The translations under genes were made by a program, and so were the position numbers. A DNA stretch of 64,000 nucleotides, taken from the NCBI RefSeq assembly GCF_024494355.1, contig NZ_JAKNQY010000011.1, forward strand, positions 62,001 to 126,000, written 5' to 3'. Below are positions 56,278 through 64,000 of this stretch, piece by piece; position 1 is the first letter of the stretch, and each line of letters starts with the position of its first letter. The DNA is from Pseudomonas sp. Q11 (lineage in GTDB: Bacteria > Pseudomonadota > Gammaproteobacteria > Pseudomonadales > Pseudomonadaceae). A model generated the notes under the pieces. That model worked only from the letters and a program-made list of their open reading frames with translations. It had not been told where the DNA came from and ran no database searches.

Positions 56278-58236
56278 TCACGCGCCAGTTGAGGTCGGGT
56301 TTGATGCGCAAACATTGCGGCTGAGTAAGTCGCGCAATTGGTTTTTCTCTTCGCTGGTCAACTCGCTCTGGCGAGCTTTTCGCAGAAGTTGTTCCAGATT
56401 TCGCTCGCGTTGGCGGGCGGACAAGCTAGTAATGGTGTCGAAAAACTGTTGTTCAAGGTTGTCTCCATCAATCAGCCATTCCTTCTCGGCCAGGGCCTTC
56501 AACAGGCGTCCTTGTTCAGTGCCGTGCCACCGGGCGATCAACTGGAAAGAGTTTAGCTTGGGGTTCTTCTGCACGGCTTCAAGGAGTGCGATTAGCAATT
56601 GCGTATTGCTGTGGTCCTCGGCGGCGAAGTGCCCCGCGTCCTCGACTTTTCCAGCCAGTTGCGGGTGGTGCAGCAAAGTCCGCAGGGCGGCCAGTGTTGG
56701 TGGTTCGACGGCGGCCGGCACGCGCGGGGCACGTGGCTGGTCGCGATCGCCGCGCTTACCGTTTTTGTCCCAGGGTTTTTTGTCCCATTTCTTGCCGCCG
56801 CTGCCGGGTTTTTTCGGCGTCCATTCCTGCTGCGGCGCATAGTCCTGCTGAGGTTGATGATAGTCGGCGAAATCCGGCATCGCGTCGTAATCGATGCCCG
56901 GGTCGTAAGCCGGCGGCGCTTCCTGGGGGGCGCTGTGAACCAGCTGATTGACCGCTTCGCTGTTCAGGCCGGTGATTTCGGTCAGGCGCTGGCGCATCAG
57001 TGTGCGCAGGTTGGCGCCGGGTACCTTGTCGATCAGCGGTGCCGCGAGGGTGGCCATATGAGCCTTGCCTTCGAGGGACCGTGGATCGGCTTCTTCGGTC
57101 AACTGCTGGAAAAAATAATCGGCCAGCGGTTGCGCGTGCTGGTTGATCCGCGCACGGAATGCATCGGTTCCTTCGGAGCGCACCAAGGTGTCCGGGTCTT
57201 CGCCCTCGGGTAAAAACAGAAAGCGCGCTCGCCGCCCATCCTGCAGGCATGGCAACGTGGCTTCGAGTGCTCGCCAGGCGGCATTGCGGCCAGCCTGGTC
57301 GCCGTCGAAGCAGAACAACACGCTGGGCACGACGCGAAACAGGCGCTTCATGTGCTCTTCGCTGGTGGCGGTGCCTAAGGTCGCAACGGCATTGCGCAGA
57401 CCTTGCTGGGCCAGGGCGATCACGTCCATGTAGCCTTCGACGACGATGATTTCGTCGAGGTTGCGGTTGTTCTTGCGTGCTTCGTACAGCCCGTAGAGTT
57501 CCTGTCCTTTATGGAATACCGGGGTTTCCGGGGAGTTCAGGTACTTGGGTTTGTCGTCGCCCAGGACCCTGCCGCCAAACGCGATGATCCGCCCGCGGGT
57601 GTCACGGATCGGGAACATTACCCGGTCGCGGAAGCGGTCGTAGCGCTTGCCGGTTTCGGCATTTTCTATCAGCAGGCCGGCGTCGATCATGGCGCGCTGC
57701 TGCAAGGTGTCGCTGCTTAAATGCTTGTAAAGATTGTCCCAGCCGGGCGGGGCAAAGCCTAGGCCGAAGTCCCGGGCGATTTCTCCGGTCAGGCCGCGGC
57801 CCTTGAGATAATCCACTGCCGCTTTGCGGGCAGGATGACTTTTGAGGGCCTGGCGATAAAAATCGGCCGCCGCGGTCAGTAGCGGATAGAGCGGCGAGTC
57901 GGTCGGTTGGCGCGGTTTGTGCGCTCGACCGCTTTCCTCGCGGGGAATTTCCATGCCGGCGGCTTTGGCCAGTTCTTCGACAGCCTGGGGAAAATCCAGG
58001 TTGTCGTGGTCCATGATGAAACCGAGGGCATTGCCACCAGCGCCACAGCCGAAGCAGTAATAAAACTGTTTGTCGGGGCTGACACTGAAGGAGGGGGTCT
58101 TTTCCTTATGGAACGGGCAGCAGGCCGTGTAGTTCTTGCCGGCTTTTTTCATTTGCAGGCGAGAGCTGACCACATCGACGATGTCGGTGCGGTTCAGGAG
58201 GTCGTCAATAAAGCTCTGGGGAATCAGCCCGGCCAT
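56278..58236 (-). CDS. dnaG: DNA primase DnaG
   Basis: A 652-residue primase. The zinc-binding domain has Cys40, His43, Cys61 and Cys64 (CPFHKEKTPSF, YYCFGCGAGG). The TOPRIM core contains IVVEGYMDVIAL and CFDGDQAG. The C-terminal helicase-binding domain follows a Lys/Gly-rich linker (about residues 465-510). It makes RNA primers for replication with DnaB. It lies 67 bases before rpoD in the same operon. Confidence 0.98.
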   Translation of the reverse strand: MAGLIPQSFIDDLLNRTDIVDVVSSRLQMKKAGKNYTACCPFHKEKTPSFSVSPDKQFYYCFGCGAGGNALGFIMDHDNLDFPQAVEELAKAAGMEIPREESGRAHKPRQPTDSPLYPLLTAAADFYRQALKSHPARKAAVDYLKGRGLTGEIARDFGLGFAPPGWDNLYKHLSSDTLQQRAMIDAGLLIENAETGKRYDRFRDRVMFPIRDTRGRIIAFGGRVLGDDKPKYLNSPETPVFHKGQELYGLYEARKNNRNLDEIIVVEGYMDVIALAQQGLRNAVATLGTATSEEHMKRLFRVVPSVLFCFDGDQAGRNAAWRALEATLPCLQDGRRARFLFLPEGEDPDTLVRSEGTDAFRARINQHAQPLADYFFQQLTEEADPRSLEGKAHMATLAAPLIDKVPGANLRTLMRQRLTEITGLNSEAVNQLVHSAPQEAPPAYDPGIDYDAMPDFADYHQPQQDYAPQQEWTPKKPGSGGKKWDKKPWDKNGKRGDRDQPRAPRVPAAVEPPTLAALRTLLHHPQLAGKVEDAGHFAAEDHSNTQLLIALLEAVQKNPKLNSFQLIARWHGTEQGRLLKALAEKEWLIDGDNLEQQFFDTITSLSARQRERNLEQLLRKARQSELTSEEKNQLRDLLSRNVCASNPTSTGA

Positions 58237-58713
58237 GGCGTTCTCATCATCACTGCGCGAAATATGGACCCGAAATCAGCAGGCGTAACCGACTCTAGGT
58301 CTTGAGGCACGGTAAAACGGTGGCTCGACCGGGTCGTCTGCATCATCGCTGTCGGGAAGTGTATCTGCCGATAATCCACTGACGTTAATAACTAATCAGT
58401 TTTCGACTGTTTGAATATGTTGCGCTGAGTCCGGTAACGGCCGGTCGGGCCTCGGATCATCAGGCGGGCACGCAAGCAGGTGCCTTGGGCTGATCGTCGT
58501 TAGAGGAATCAGGGGTGTGCTCGTCAGTAGCCTTGGAAGGCTCGTCAGAAGAGACGTGCACCGCTGGCAAAAGAGCCAGGTCTGACGTGGTAAAGCAGGT
58601 CGTCTCGATCGCATGCGCGACGTTGACGGTGAAGCATCAAGCGTTTTCCGCAAATGCCATAAGCCCGGCTTGAAGGCCGGGCTTGGCAGAAGCTTGCTAC
58701 GGACGTCTGTGTA
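58237..58713 (-). other. 477-base spacer between rpsU and dnaG
   Basis: No supported gene. One minus frame near 58460-58570 encodes an acidic tail-like stretch (SSDEPSKATDEHTPDSSNDD) after a stop, without an ATG or ribosome site. It contains the hairpin listed separately and should carry the internal dnaG-rpoD promoters known from this operon in other bacteria. Confidence 0.55.
58662..58685 (-). terminator. Hairpin after rpsU
   Basis: AAGCCCGGC, loop, GCCGGGCTT form a perfect 9-base stem 29 bases past the rpsU stop. Without a long T run it may act as a partial terminator, as at the same place in E. coli. Confidence 0.7.
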
Positions 58714-58929
58714 TTAGTACAGACGTACGGCGCGGCGCTGTTCGCGCTGAACTTTCTTGGCGTGACGCTTAACAGCGGCTGCTGCTTTGCGCTTACGCTC
58801 GGAAGTCGGCTTCTCGTAGAATTCGCGGCTACGAACTTCAGCCAGAACACCGGCTTTTTCGCAGGAGCGCTTGAAACGACGCAGTGCTACGTCGAAGGGT
58901 TCGTTCTCTTTTACTTTGACGGCTGGCAT
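58714..58929 (-). CDS. rpsU: Ribosomal protein S21
   Basis: A 71-residue basic protein of the small ribosomal subunit, starting [21 protein letters not shown] and ending in a Lys/Arg-rich helix. S21 helps base pairing of the mRNA ribosome site with 16S rRNA. First gene of rpsU-dnaG-rpoD, divergent from tsaD across about 200 bases. Confidence 0.98.
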
Positions 58930-59128
58930 CCAGAGCTACCTTCATTCATTACCGGGGTCAACATCCTCGCGGCAAAAGAGCACTTGAAGACGTCGGTTTT
59001 TAAGGGTTGCGGATGTTAACCCCTCATCGCTCGGAATGCAAAGCCTCTGATCGAAAACCGCTGGTCGGGGCACAACGCGGCGACTATTATGCGCGCCTTC
59101 GAATTCAGCCTCTACAAGGCGCAAACCC

Positions 59129-60154
59129 ATGCTAGTACTGGGATTAGAAACCTCCTGCGACGAAACCGGTGTCGCACTATACGACAGTGAACGCGGCCTG
59201 CTGGCCGATGCGCTGTTCAGCCAGATCGATCTGCACCGCGCCTATGGCGGCGTGGTGCCCGAACTGGCCTCCCGTGATCACGTCAAGCGCATGCTGCCCT
59301 TGATCCGCCAGGTCCTGGCCGAAGCCGGTTGTGTGCCGACCGAGATCGATGCCATTGCCTACACCGCCGGGCCGGGCCTGGTGGGCGCGCTGCTGGTGGG
59401 GGCCTCCTGCGCCCAGGCGCTGGCCTTTGCCTGGGGTATCCCGGCCCTGGGTGTGCATCACATGGAAGGCCATCTGCTGGCGCCGATGCTGGAGCCGCAA
59501 CCGCCAGAGTTTCCGTTCGTCGCTTTGTTGGTCTCTGGCGGTCATACGCAGTTGGTCCGGGTCGATGGCATCGGCCAATACGAGTTGTTGGGGGAAACCC
59601 TGGACGACGCTGCCGGTGAAGCGTTCGACAAAACTGCGAAAATGATGGGCCTCAATTACCCGGGCGGTCCAGAAATCGCACGGTTGGCGGCCCAAGGGGT
59701 TGAAGGACGTTTTGTGTTTCCGCGTCCGATGTGTGACCGCCCCGGTCTGGATTTCAGCTTCAGCGGCCTGAAAACCTTCGCCCTGAACACCTGGCAGCAA
59801 TGCGTCAGTGCCGCAGACGACGGCGAGCAAGCCCGTTGCGACATCTCGCTGGCGTTCCAGCAGGCGGTGGTGGAGACTTTGACCATCAAGTGCAAGCGTG
59901 CCCTGAAACAGGCCGGACTACAGCGTTTGGTGATCGCTGGCGGGGTCAGCGCGAACAAGGCTTTGCGCGTATCTCTGGAGAAGATGCTCGGCAGCATGAA
60001 CGGCGACGTTTACTACGCCAGGCCGGAGTTCTGCACAGATAATGGTGCGATGATTGCCTTCGCCGGGTGCCAGCGTTTGCAAGCCGGCCAGCACGAAAGC
60101 CTGGCGATCAGCGTGCAGGCGCGCTGGCCCATGGAGCAGTTATCACCTCTGTAA
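59129..60154 (+). CDS. tsaD: tRNA threonylcarbamoyladenosine transferase TsaD
   Basis: A 341-residue Kae1/TsaD ASKHA-fold protein. The metal-binding histidines are His111 and His115 in [12 protein letters not shown]; the nucleotide segments include [12 protein letters not shown] and [13 protein letters not shown]. With TsaB and TsaE it transfers threonylcarbamoyl to A37 of ANN-decoding tRNAs, including the Ile2 tRNA in this window. Divergent from rpsU, the classic arrangement. Confidence 0.97.
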   Translation: MLVLGLETSCDETGVALYDSERGLLADALFSQIDLHRAYGGVVPELASRDHVKRMLPLIRQVLAEAGCVPTEIDAIAYTAGPGLVGALLVGASCAQALAFAWGIPALGVHHMEGHLLAPMLEPQPPEFPFVALLVSGGHTQLVRVDGIGQYELLGETLDDAAGEAFDKTAKMMGLNYPGGPEIARLAAQGVEGRFVFPRPMCDRPGLDFSFSGLKTFALNTWQQCVSAADDGEQARCDISLAFQQAVVETLTIKCKRALKQAGLQRLVIAGGVSANKALRVSLEKMLGSMNGDVYYARPEFCTDNGAMIAFAGCQRLQAGQHESLAISVQARWPMEQLSPL

Positions 60155-60164
60155 GGCGCGCGGA

Positions 60165-60734
60165 CTAAAAATGCCGTTCGCGCCCGGCAAACAGGTCGCG
60201 TAGATTGCCTCGGTGGCGCCAGACGATCAGTGCGACGAGTGCGGTCACCGGCAGCAAGACCGCCGGCTCCTGCCAGGCCAGCAACGGCAGGATCAGCGGT
60301 GTGGCGATCAGTGCGGCCAGGGAGCTGGTACGGGTCAGGTAGAACGTCAGCAGCCAGGCAGCGACGGCCAGCAGGGCAGCGGGTGGATACAGGCCCAGCA
60401 GCATGCCGGCGGCGGTGGCGACACCCTTGCCGCCGCGAAAGCGAAAGTACAGCGGGAACAAGTGACCGATGACGGCGCAGACACCAATCCAGGCCTGTTG
60501 CTGCAACGAAAGTCCTGCAAGATTGGCGATCAGAACCGGTACAAGGCCTTTGCAGAGGTCGCCAAGCAGGGTCAGGATGGCGAGTTTGCGGCCGGCCAGG
60601 CGCAGCATGTTGGTGGCGCCGGCATTGCCCGAGCCACTCATTCGCGGATCCGGGCGACCGGTCAGGCGGCTGAGCAAAATGGCGAAGGACAGCGAGCCGA
60701 GCAGGTAGGCGAGAGTCGCCAGTAACCAAAACAT
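60165..60734 (-). CDS. plsY: Glycerol-3-phosphate acyltransferase PlsY
   Basis: A 189-residue inner membrane protein with five or six helices. The conserved loops are [17 protein letters not shown] (about 33-49) and [13 protein letters not shown] (about 98-110). It acylates glycerol-3-phosphate from acyl-phosphate, the first step of phospholipid synthesis. It converges on tsaD with an 10-base gap and diverges from folB. Confidence 0.97.
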   Translation of the reverse strand: MFWLLATLAYLLGSLSFAILLSRLTGRPDPRMSGSGNAGATNMLRLAGRKLAILTLLGDLCKGLVPVLIANLAGLSLQQQAWIGVCAVIGHLFPLYFRFRGGKGVATAAGMLLGLYPPAALLAVAAWLLTFYLTRTSSLAALIATPLILPLLAWQEPAVLLPVTALVALIVWRHRGNLRDLFAGRERHF

Positions 60735-60808
60735 GCTAACTATTCCGGGCGAGGACGCCCTGATTCTAACGGCGCATTGCGCCCTTGTCGTGCTGCGGAG
60801 AAGAGTGC

Positions 60809-61162
60809 TTGGACAGAGTGTTTATCGAGGGCCTGGAAGTCGACACGGTCATTGGTGCCTACGACTGGGAGCGAGGCATCCGCCAGTGTCTGCGGCTTGA
60901 TCTGAGTTTCGCTTGGGATAACCGTCCCGCCGCCGCAGGCGATGACCTGACCCTGGCGCTTGATTACGCCAGTGTATCGTCGCGCATCCAGGCGTTTGCC
61001 GAGCAAGCCCGATTCCAGTTGGTCGAGACCTTTGCCGAACGACTGGCTCAAGAGCTGATGGACGAGTTCAAGATTACCTGGCTGCGGCTGAAAGTGACCA
61101 AGCCTGGTGCTGTGCCGGCGGCCAGTGGTGTGGGTGTGGAGATCGAGCGCGGATGTCGCTGA
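60809..61162 (+). CDS. folB: Dihydroneopterin aldolase
   Basis: A 117-residue enzyme of folate synthesis, starting [20 protein letters not shown]. The start is a TTG with GGAGAAGAG upstream; the longer reading frame adds residues not found in the family. The Glu/Lys active-site region ([20 protein letters not shown]) is present. It overlaps folK by 10 bases. Confidence 0.95.
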   Translation: MDRVFIEGLEVDTVIGAYDWERGIRQCLRLDLSFAWDNRPAAAGDDLTLALDYASVSSRIQAFAEQARFQLVETFAERLAQELMDEFKITWLRLKVTKPGAVPAASGVGVEIERGCR

Positions 61163-61692
61163 CTCAGGTTTTTCTCGGGCTCGGCAGCAATATCGAGCGC
61201 GAAACCCATTTGTGCGCGGGTCTTGAAGCCCTCGCCGGCTTCCTGGTGGACATACGCTGTTCGGCGGTGTTCGAGAGCCAGCCGGTGGGGATCAAGAGCG
61301 GGCCGTTTTTCAATTTCGTCGTGTCGGCCTTTACGGATCTGCCGCTGATGGAGCTGGACCGTCGCCTCAAGTTCATCGAGGCGGACAATGGTCGTTATGC
61401 CCCGGACCGCAAGGGGCTGCCGCTGGATATCGACGTGTTGTTGTATGGCGAGCAGGTCGGCAACTTCGACGGTTTGATCCTGCCCCGCGCCGAAATCCTC
61501 AAGAATGCCTTTGTCCTTTGGCCGTTGTCGTTGATTGCGCCCGATCGGATTCATCCTGGCGTAGGTAAAAACTTCGCTACGTTGTGGGATGAGTCGCAGA
61601 TTGACCAGGTGCTGGCTCCGGTGGCTTTTGAGTGGCGGGGTGTACCGCTCACGCCTTTGGAGCTGCTGTCAGGCCTGACGTCATCGCGATGA
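61153..61692 (+). CDS. folK: 2-amino-4-hydroxy-6-hydroxymethyldihydropteridine pyrophosphokinase
   Basis: A 179-residue HPPK starting [19 protein letters not shown]. Conserved stretches include FNFVVSAFTDLPLMELDRRL and the metal-binding LPLDIDVLLYG. It is longer than E. coli FolK by about 20 C-terminal residues and belongs to the short paralogue paired with folB in Pseudomonas. Translationally coupled to folB by overlap. Confidence 0.93.
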   Translation: MSLTQVFLGLGSNIERETHLCAGLEALAGFLVDIRCSAVFESQPVGIKSGPFFNFVVSAFTDLPLMELDRRLKFIEADNGRYAPDRKGLPLDIDVLLYGEQVGNFDGLILPRAEILKNAFVLWPLSLIAPDRIHPGVGKNFATLWDESQIDQVLAPVAFEWRGVPLTPLELLSGLTSSR

Positions 61693-61712
61693 CCCTGAGC
61701 GCTCCGCGAAAT

Positions 61713-61740
61713 CCTGTGGGCGCGAGCCTGCTCGCGATGG
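61713..61740. repeat. Single REP element
   Basis: CCTGTGGGCGCGAGCCTGCT with GCGATGG, unpaired, between the converging folK and cca genes. Confidence 0.75.
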
Positions 61741-61783
61741 CGGCGGCCTATGCTCCCGAGATACAAGCCGACACAAAGCTCCG

Positions 61784-63010
61784 TCAGTTCGCCGCATCCT
61801 TGTACGCCTTCAATGCCCGAAGCCGCTCACGCTTGATCGCTTCCCCCAGTTCAGGTCCCTTGAAGCCTTTCTCCAGCAAGGGTTGCACCGCCACTCCGCG
61901 CGCAGCCACTGCTGCGCCGCGCAGATAATCCGCCTGTGGATAACTCCGATTCTCCAAGCCTTTGCGGCCACGAGCATCCATTTCGCACGCTGCGATGAAC
62001 TCCTCAAAGCGCTGGGGGCGGCGATACACGTCAAAACTTTGCAACAGCTCAAGCAAAGTGGACGCCTTCAATTCGAGCGCACGATGACCATGGGTGTGGT
62101 ATTGACCGACCAATAACGCCAGTTCCTGGCAGTCGCGTGGGGCCTTGAAACGTTCATTGACCGCCTTGATCAGCTTCAAGCCCTTGTGCTCATGGGCGAT
62201 GTGTCGGGGCCATTCGTGTTCGGGCGTCAGACCTTTGCCCAGATCATGTAGTAGACACGCCCAACGGACAGTCAGTGGCTGTGCATGCAGTGCCGCCTGC
62301 TCCAGCACGCTGAGGGTGTGGGCGCCGGTGTCGATTTCAGGGTGATGGGCCTCGGGTTGCGGCACGCCAAACAGTGCATCAACCTCGGGCAACAAAACCT
62401 TGAGGGCTGTGCAATCGCGCAGGACCTGGATAAACACCTGTGGCTGGCTTTCCATGAGGGCGCGGGAGATTTCTTTCCAGCTACGTTCTGCGGTCAAGGC
62501 TTGCAATTCGCCAGAGTCGCTGAGCTGGCGCATCAGCTCAAGGGTTTCGTCCGCCACTTTGAAACCCAACGGAGCATAGCGTGCGGCAAAGCGGGCAACC
62601 CGCAAGACCCGGAGGGGATCTTCGGCGAACGCGGGAGAAACATGGCGAAGCAGGCGGGCTTCGAGGTCGCGCTGGCCGTTGTACGGGTCGGTAAGATTGC
62701 CATGGTCGTCTTCGGCCATGGCGTTGATCGTCAGGTCTCTGCGGATCAGGTCCTCTTCGAGGGTGACTTCGGGGCTGGCATGGAACACGAAGCCACCATA
62801 ACCACGGCCACTTTTGCGTTCGGTGCGGGCGAGGGCGTATTCCTCACCGGTCTTGGGGTCGAGGAATACCGGAAAATCCGCCCCCACCGGGCGAAAGCCC
62901 TTGGCGAGCATGTCCTCGGCGCTAGCCCCCACCACGACCCAATCGATGTCAGTGACAGGAATGCCCAGCAGGCGATCGCGAACGGCGCCGCCGACTTTAT
63001 AGATCTGCAT
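61784..63010 (-). CDS. cca: CCA tRNA nucleotidyltransferase (multifunctional)
   Basis: A 408-residue class II enzyme adding or repairing the CCA end. It begins [20 protein letters not shown] with the GGxVRD motif and the catalytic DxD in [12 protein letters not shown]. The nucleotide-specifying [16 protein letters not shown] motif follows. A C-terminal HD domain ([17 protein letters not shown]) gives phosphohydrolase activity, as in the long gamma-proteobacterial form. Confidence 0.97.
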   Translation of the reverse strand: MQIYKVGGAVRDRLLGIPVTDIDWVVVGASAEDMLAKGFRPVGADFPVFLDPKTGEEYALARTERKSGRGYGGFVFHASPEVTLEEDLIRRDLTINAMAEDDHGNLTDPYNGQRDLEARLLRHVSPAFAEDPLRVLRVARFAARYAPLGFKVADETLELMRQLSDSGELQALTAERSWKEISRALMESQPQVFIQVLRDCTALKVLLPEVDALFGVPQPEAHHPEIDTGAHTLSVLEQAALHAQPLTVRWACLLHDLGKGLTPEHEWPRHIAHEHKGLKLIKAVNERFKAPRDCQELALLVGQYHTHGHRALELKASTLLELLQSFDVYRRPQRFEEFIAACEMDARGRKGLENRSYPQADYLRGAAVAARGVAVQPLLEKGFKGPELGEAIKRERLRALKAYKDAAN

Positions 63011-63073
63011 AAAAAACCTCCGTTGGTCCGACAGGATAACCTTTGCGCCAGACGTTCGGAGGTGAAAACGGGG

Positions 63074-64000
63074 TCAAAGATGAATGACGGCCAAGTCCAG
63101 GCGGCCATAGTCTCCTTCGGTTTGTTCGGTTCTGGGCGGCACGTGATGGGTTTTCATCACCTGGTCGCCCTGCAAGGTTTCCAGGTGAATGTCGAACCCC
63201 CAGAGGCGGTGCAGGTGCTTGAGGACTTCGTCGGTTGAATCGCCCAGCGGTTTGCGATCGTGCGCCTGATGACGCAGCGTCAGCGAGCGATCGCCCCTGC
63301 GATCGATGCTGTAGATCTGAACGTTGGGCTCGCGATTGCCCAGGTTGTATTGTGCCGCCAGCGTCTCGCGGATGGTGCGATACCCGCTTTCATCATGGAT
63401 AGCGGGCACCAACAGGTCATCCTTCTGGTCGTCATCGAGGATGCTGAACAGTTTCAGGTCGCGAATGACCTTGGGCGAGAGGTACTGCAGGATGAAGCTC
63501 TCATCCTTGAAGCTGCTCATCGCAAATTTAATGGCGGACAACCAGTCCGAGCCGGCAATGTCCGGGAACCAGCGCCGATCTTCCTCGGTAGGGTCTTCGC
63601 ACATGCGCCGGATATCGCGATACATGGCAAAGCCCAGGGCGTAAGGATTGATGCCGCTGTAGTACGGGCTGTCGAAACCGGGCTGGAACACCACGCTGGT
63701 ATGGGACGTGAGGAACTCCATCATGAAACCGTCAGTGACCAGGCCTTCGTCATACAGGTCGTTCATCAGCGTGTAATGCCAGAACGTGGCCCAACCCTCG
63801 TTCATGACCTGGGTCTGGCGCTGTGGATAAAAATACTGAGCGATCTTGCGCACGATGCGCACGATTTCCCGCTGCCACGGCTCCAGTAGCGGAGCGTGTT
63901 TTTCAATGAAGTAGAGGATGTTTTCCTGGGGTTCGGCAGGGAAGCGCGCGTTGTCTTTCTCGCTGTACTTGTCGGCGCCTTTGGGAATGGTGCGCCACAA
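63074..64000 (-). CDS. SpoVR-family protein, C-terminal part (5' end outside window)
   Basis: The last 308 residues or so of a SpoVR/YcgB-family protein, read from the edge of the window. The conserved core is present (WATFWHYTLMNDLYDEG, QPGFDSPYYSGINPYALGFA, WFPDIAGSDWLSAIKFAM) with the C-terminal HRLWGFDIHLETLQGDQV. The family is cytoplasmic and co-occurs with PrkA kinase and YeaH-type genes, controlled by stress or the stationary-phase sigma; its biochemistry is unknown. In Pseudomonas, these genes usually lie next upstream of this one. Confidence 0.93.
   Translation of the reverse strand: MWRTIPKGADKYSEKDNARFPAEPQENILYFIEKHAPLLEPWQREIVRIVRKIAQYFYPQRQTQVMNEGWATFWHYTLMNDLYDEGLVTDGFMMEFLTSHTSVVFQPGFDSPYYSGINPYALGFAMYRDIRRMCEDPTEEDRRWFPDIAGSDWLSAIKFAMSSFKDESFILQYLSPKVIRDLKLFSILDDDQKDDLLVPAIHDESGYRTIRETLAAQYNLGNREPNVQIYSIDRRGDRSLTLRHQAHDRKPLGDSTDEVLKHLHRLWGFDIHLETLQGDQVMKTHHVPPRTEQTEGDYGRLDLAVIHL

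Overview
The window is a chromosomal segment of a Pseudomonas from the fluorescens group. Supporting signs are the GC-rich coding bias, the many paired REP palindromes with a GGGAGCGAGC...GCTCGCGAT core, a complete pqqFABCDE cluster with a trailing S9 peptidase, davBA lysine catabolism genes, an RsmX-type small RNA behind a perfect GacA box, and a gene order that follows the conserved Pseudomonas backbone (creCD, malate synthase G, rarD/srkA/modE/comF/bio operon, acyl-CoA dehydrogenases, rpsU-dnaG-rpoD, tsaD-plsY-folB-folK-cca-spoVR). There is no phage, transposase or CRISPR array.

Layout. 0-9 kb: the end of sensor kinase CreC, CreD, a glutathione S-transferase, then a ferric-siderophore cell-surface signalling locus on the minus strand (ECF sigma, FecR anti-sigma, STN-type TonB receptor, PepSY membrane protein, 59-aa membrane protein). 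9-18 kb: a DEDDh exonuclease and a cNMP/CBS/DUF294 protein facing a stand-alone receiver; malate synthase G; an ACT-domain protein; RarD; SrkA. 18-26.8 kb: PhoX, ModE, ComF, and the biotin operon bioBFHCD under a recognisable BirA operator, followed by a tiny flagellar-rod-like protein. 26.8-36 kb: a delta-60-repeat protein, three paralogous FadE-type acyl-CoA dehydrogenases with a diguanylate cyclase between the first two, RsmX, and a PMP3-type small membrane protein.

36-50 kb is the more accessory part: the PQQ cluster (pqqF, pqqA, attenuator hairpin, pqqBCDE, S9 peptidase), davBA (lysine to 5-aminovalerate), a HigBA-like toxin-antitoxin pair, an Lrp/AsnC regulator, an alanine/glycine:cation symporter and about 470 bases of unassignable DNA next to a tRNA-Ile2(CAU). 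50.4-64 kb returns to conserved housekeeping genes: RmcA-like c-di-GMP phosphodiesterase, rpoD, dnaG, rpsU, tsaD, plsY, folB, folK, cca and the 3' part of spoVR.

Regulatory sites read directly from the bases include a perfect GacA box, a BirA operator lying inside the comF coding sequence, a PsrA-like palindrome, a Fur-like box, palindromes near glcB, the Lrp gene, the toxin-antitoxin pair and pqqA, and several strong hairpin terminators. No clearly new multi-gene system was found. The least explained candidates are the exonuclease/cNMP-CBS-DUF294/receiver cluster, the minimal rod-like protein behind bioD, and the acyl-CoA-dehydrogenase/diguanylate-cyclase/RsmX neighbourhood.
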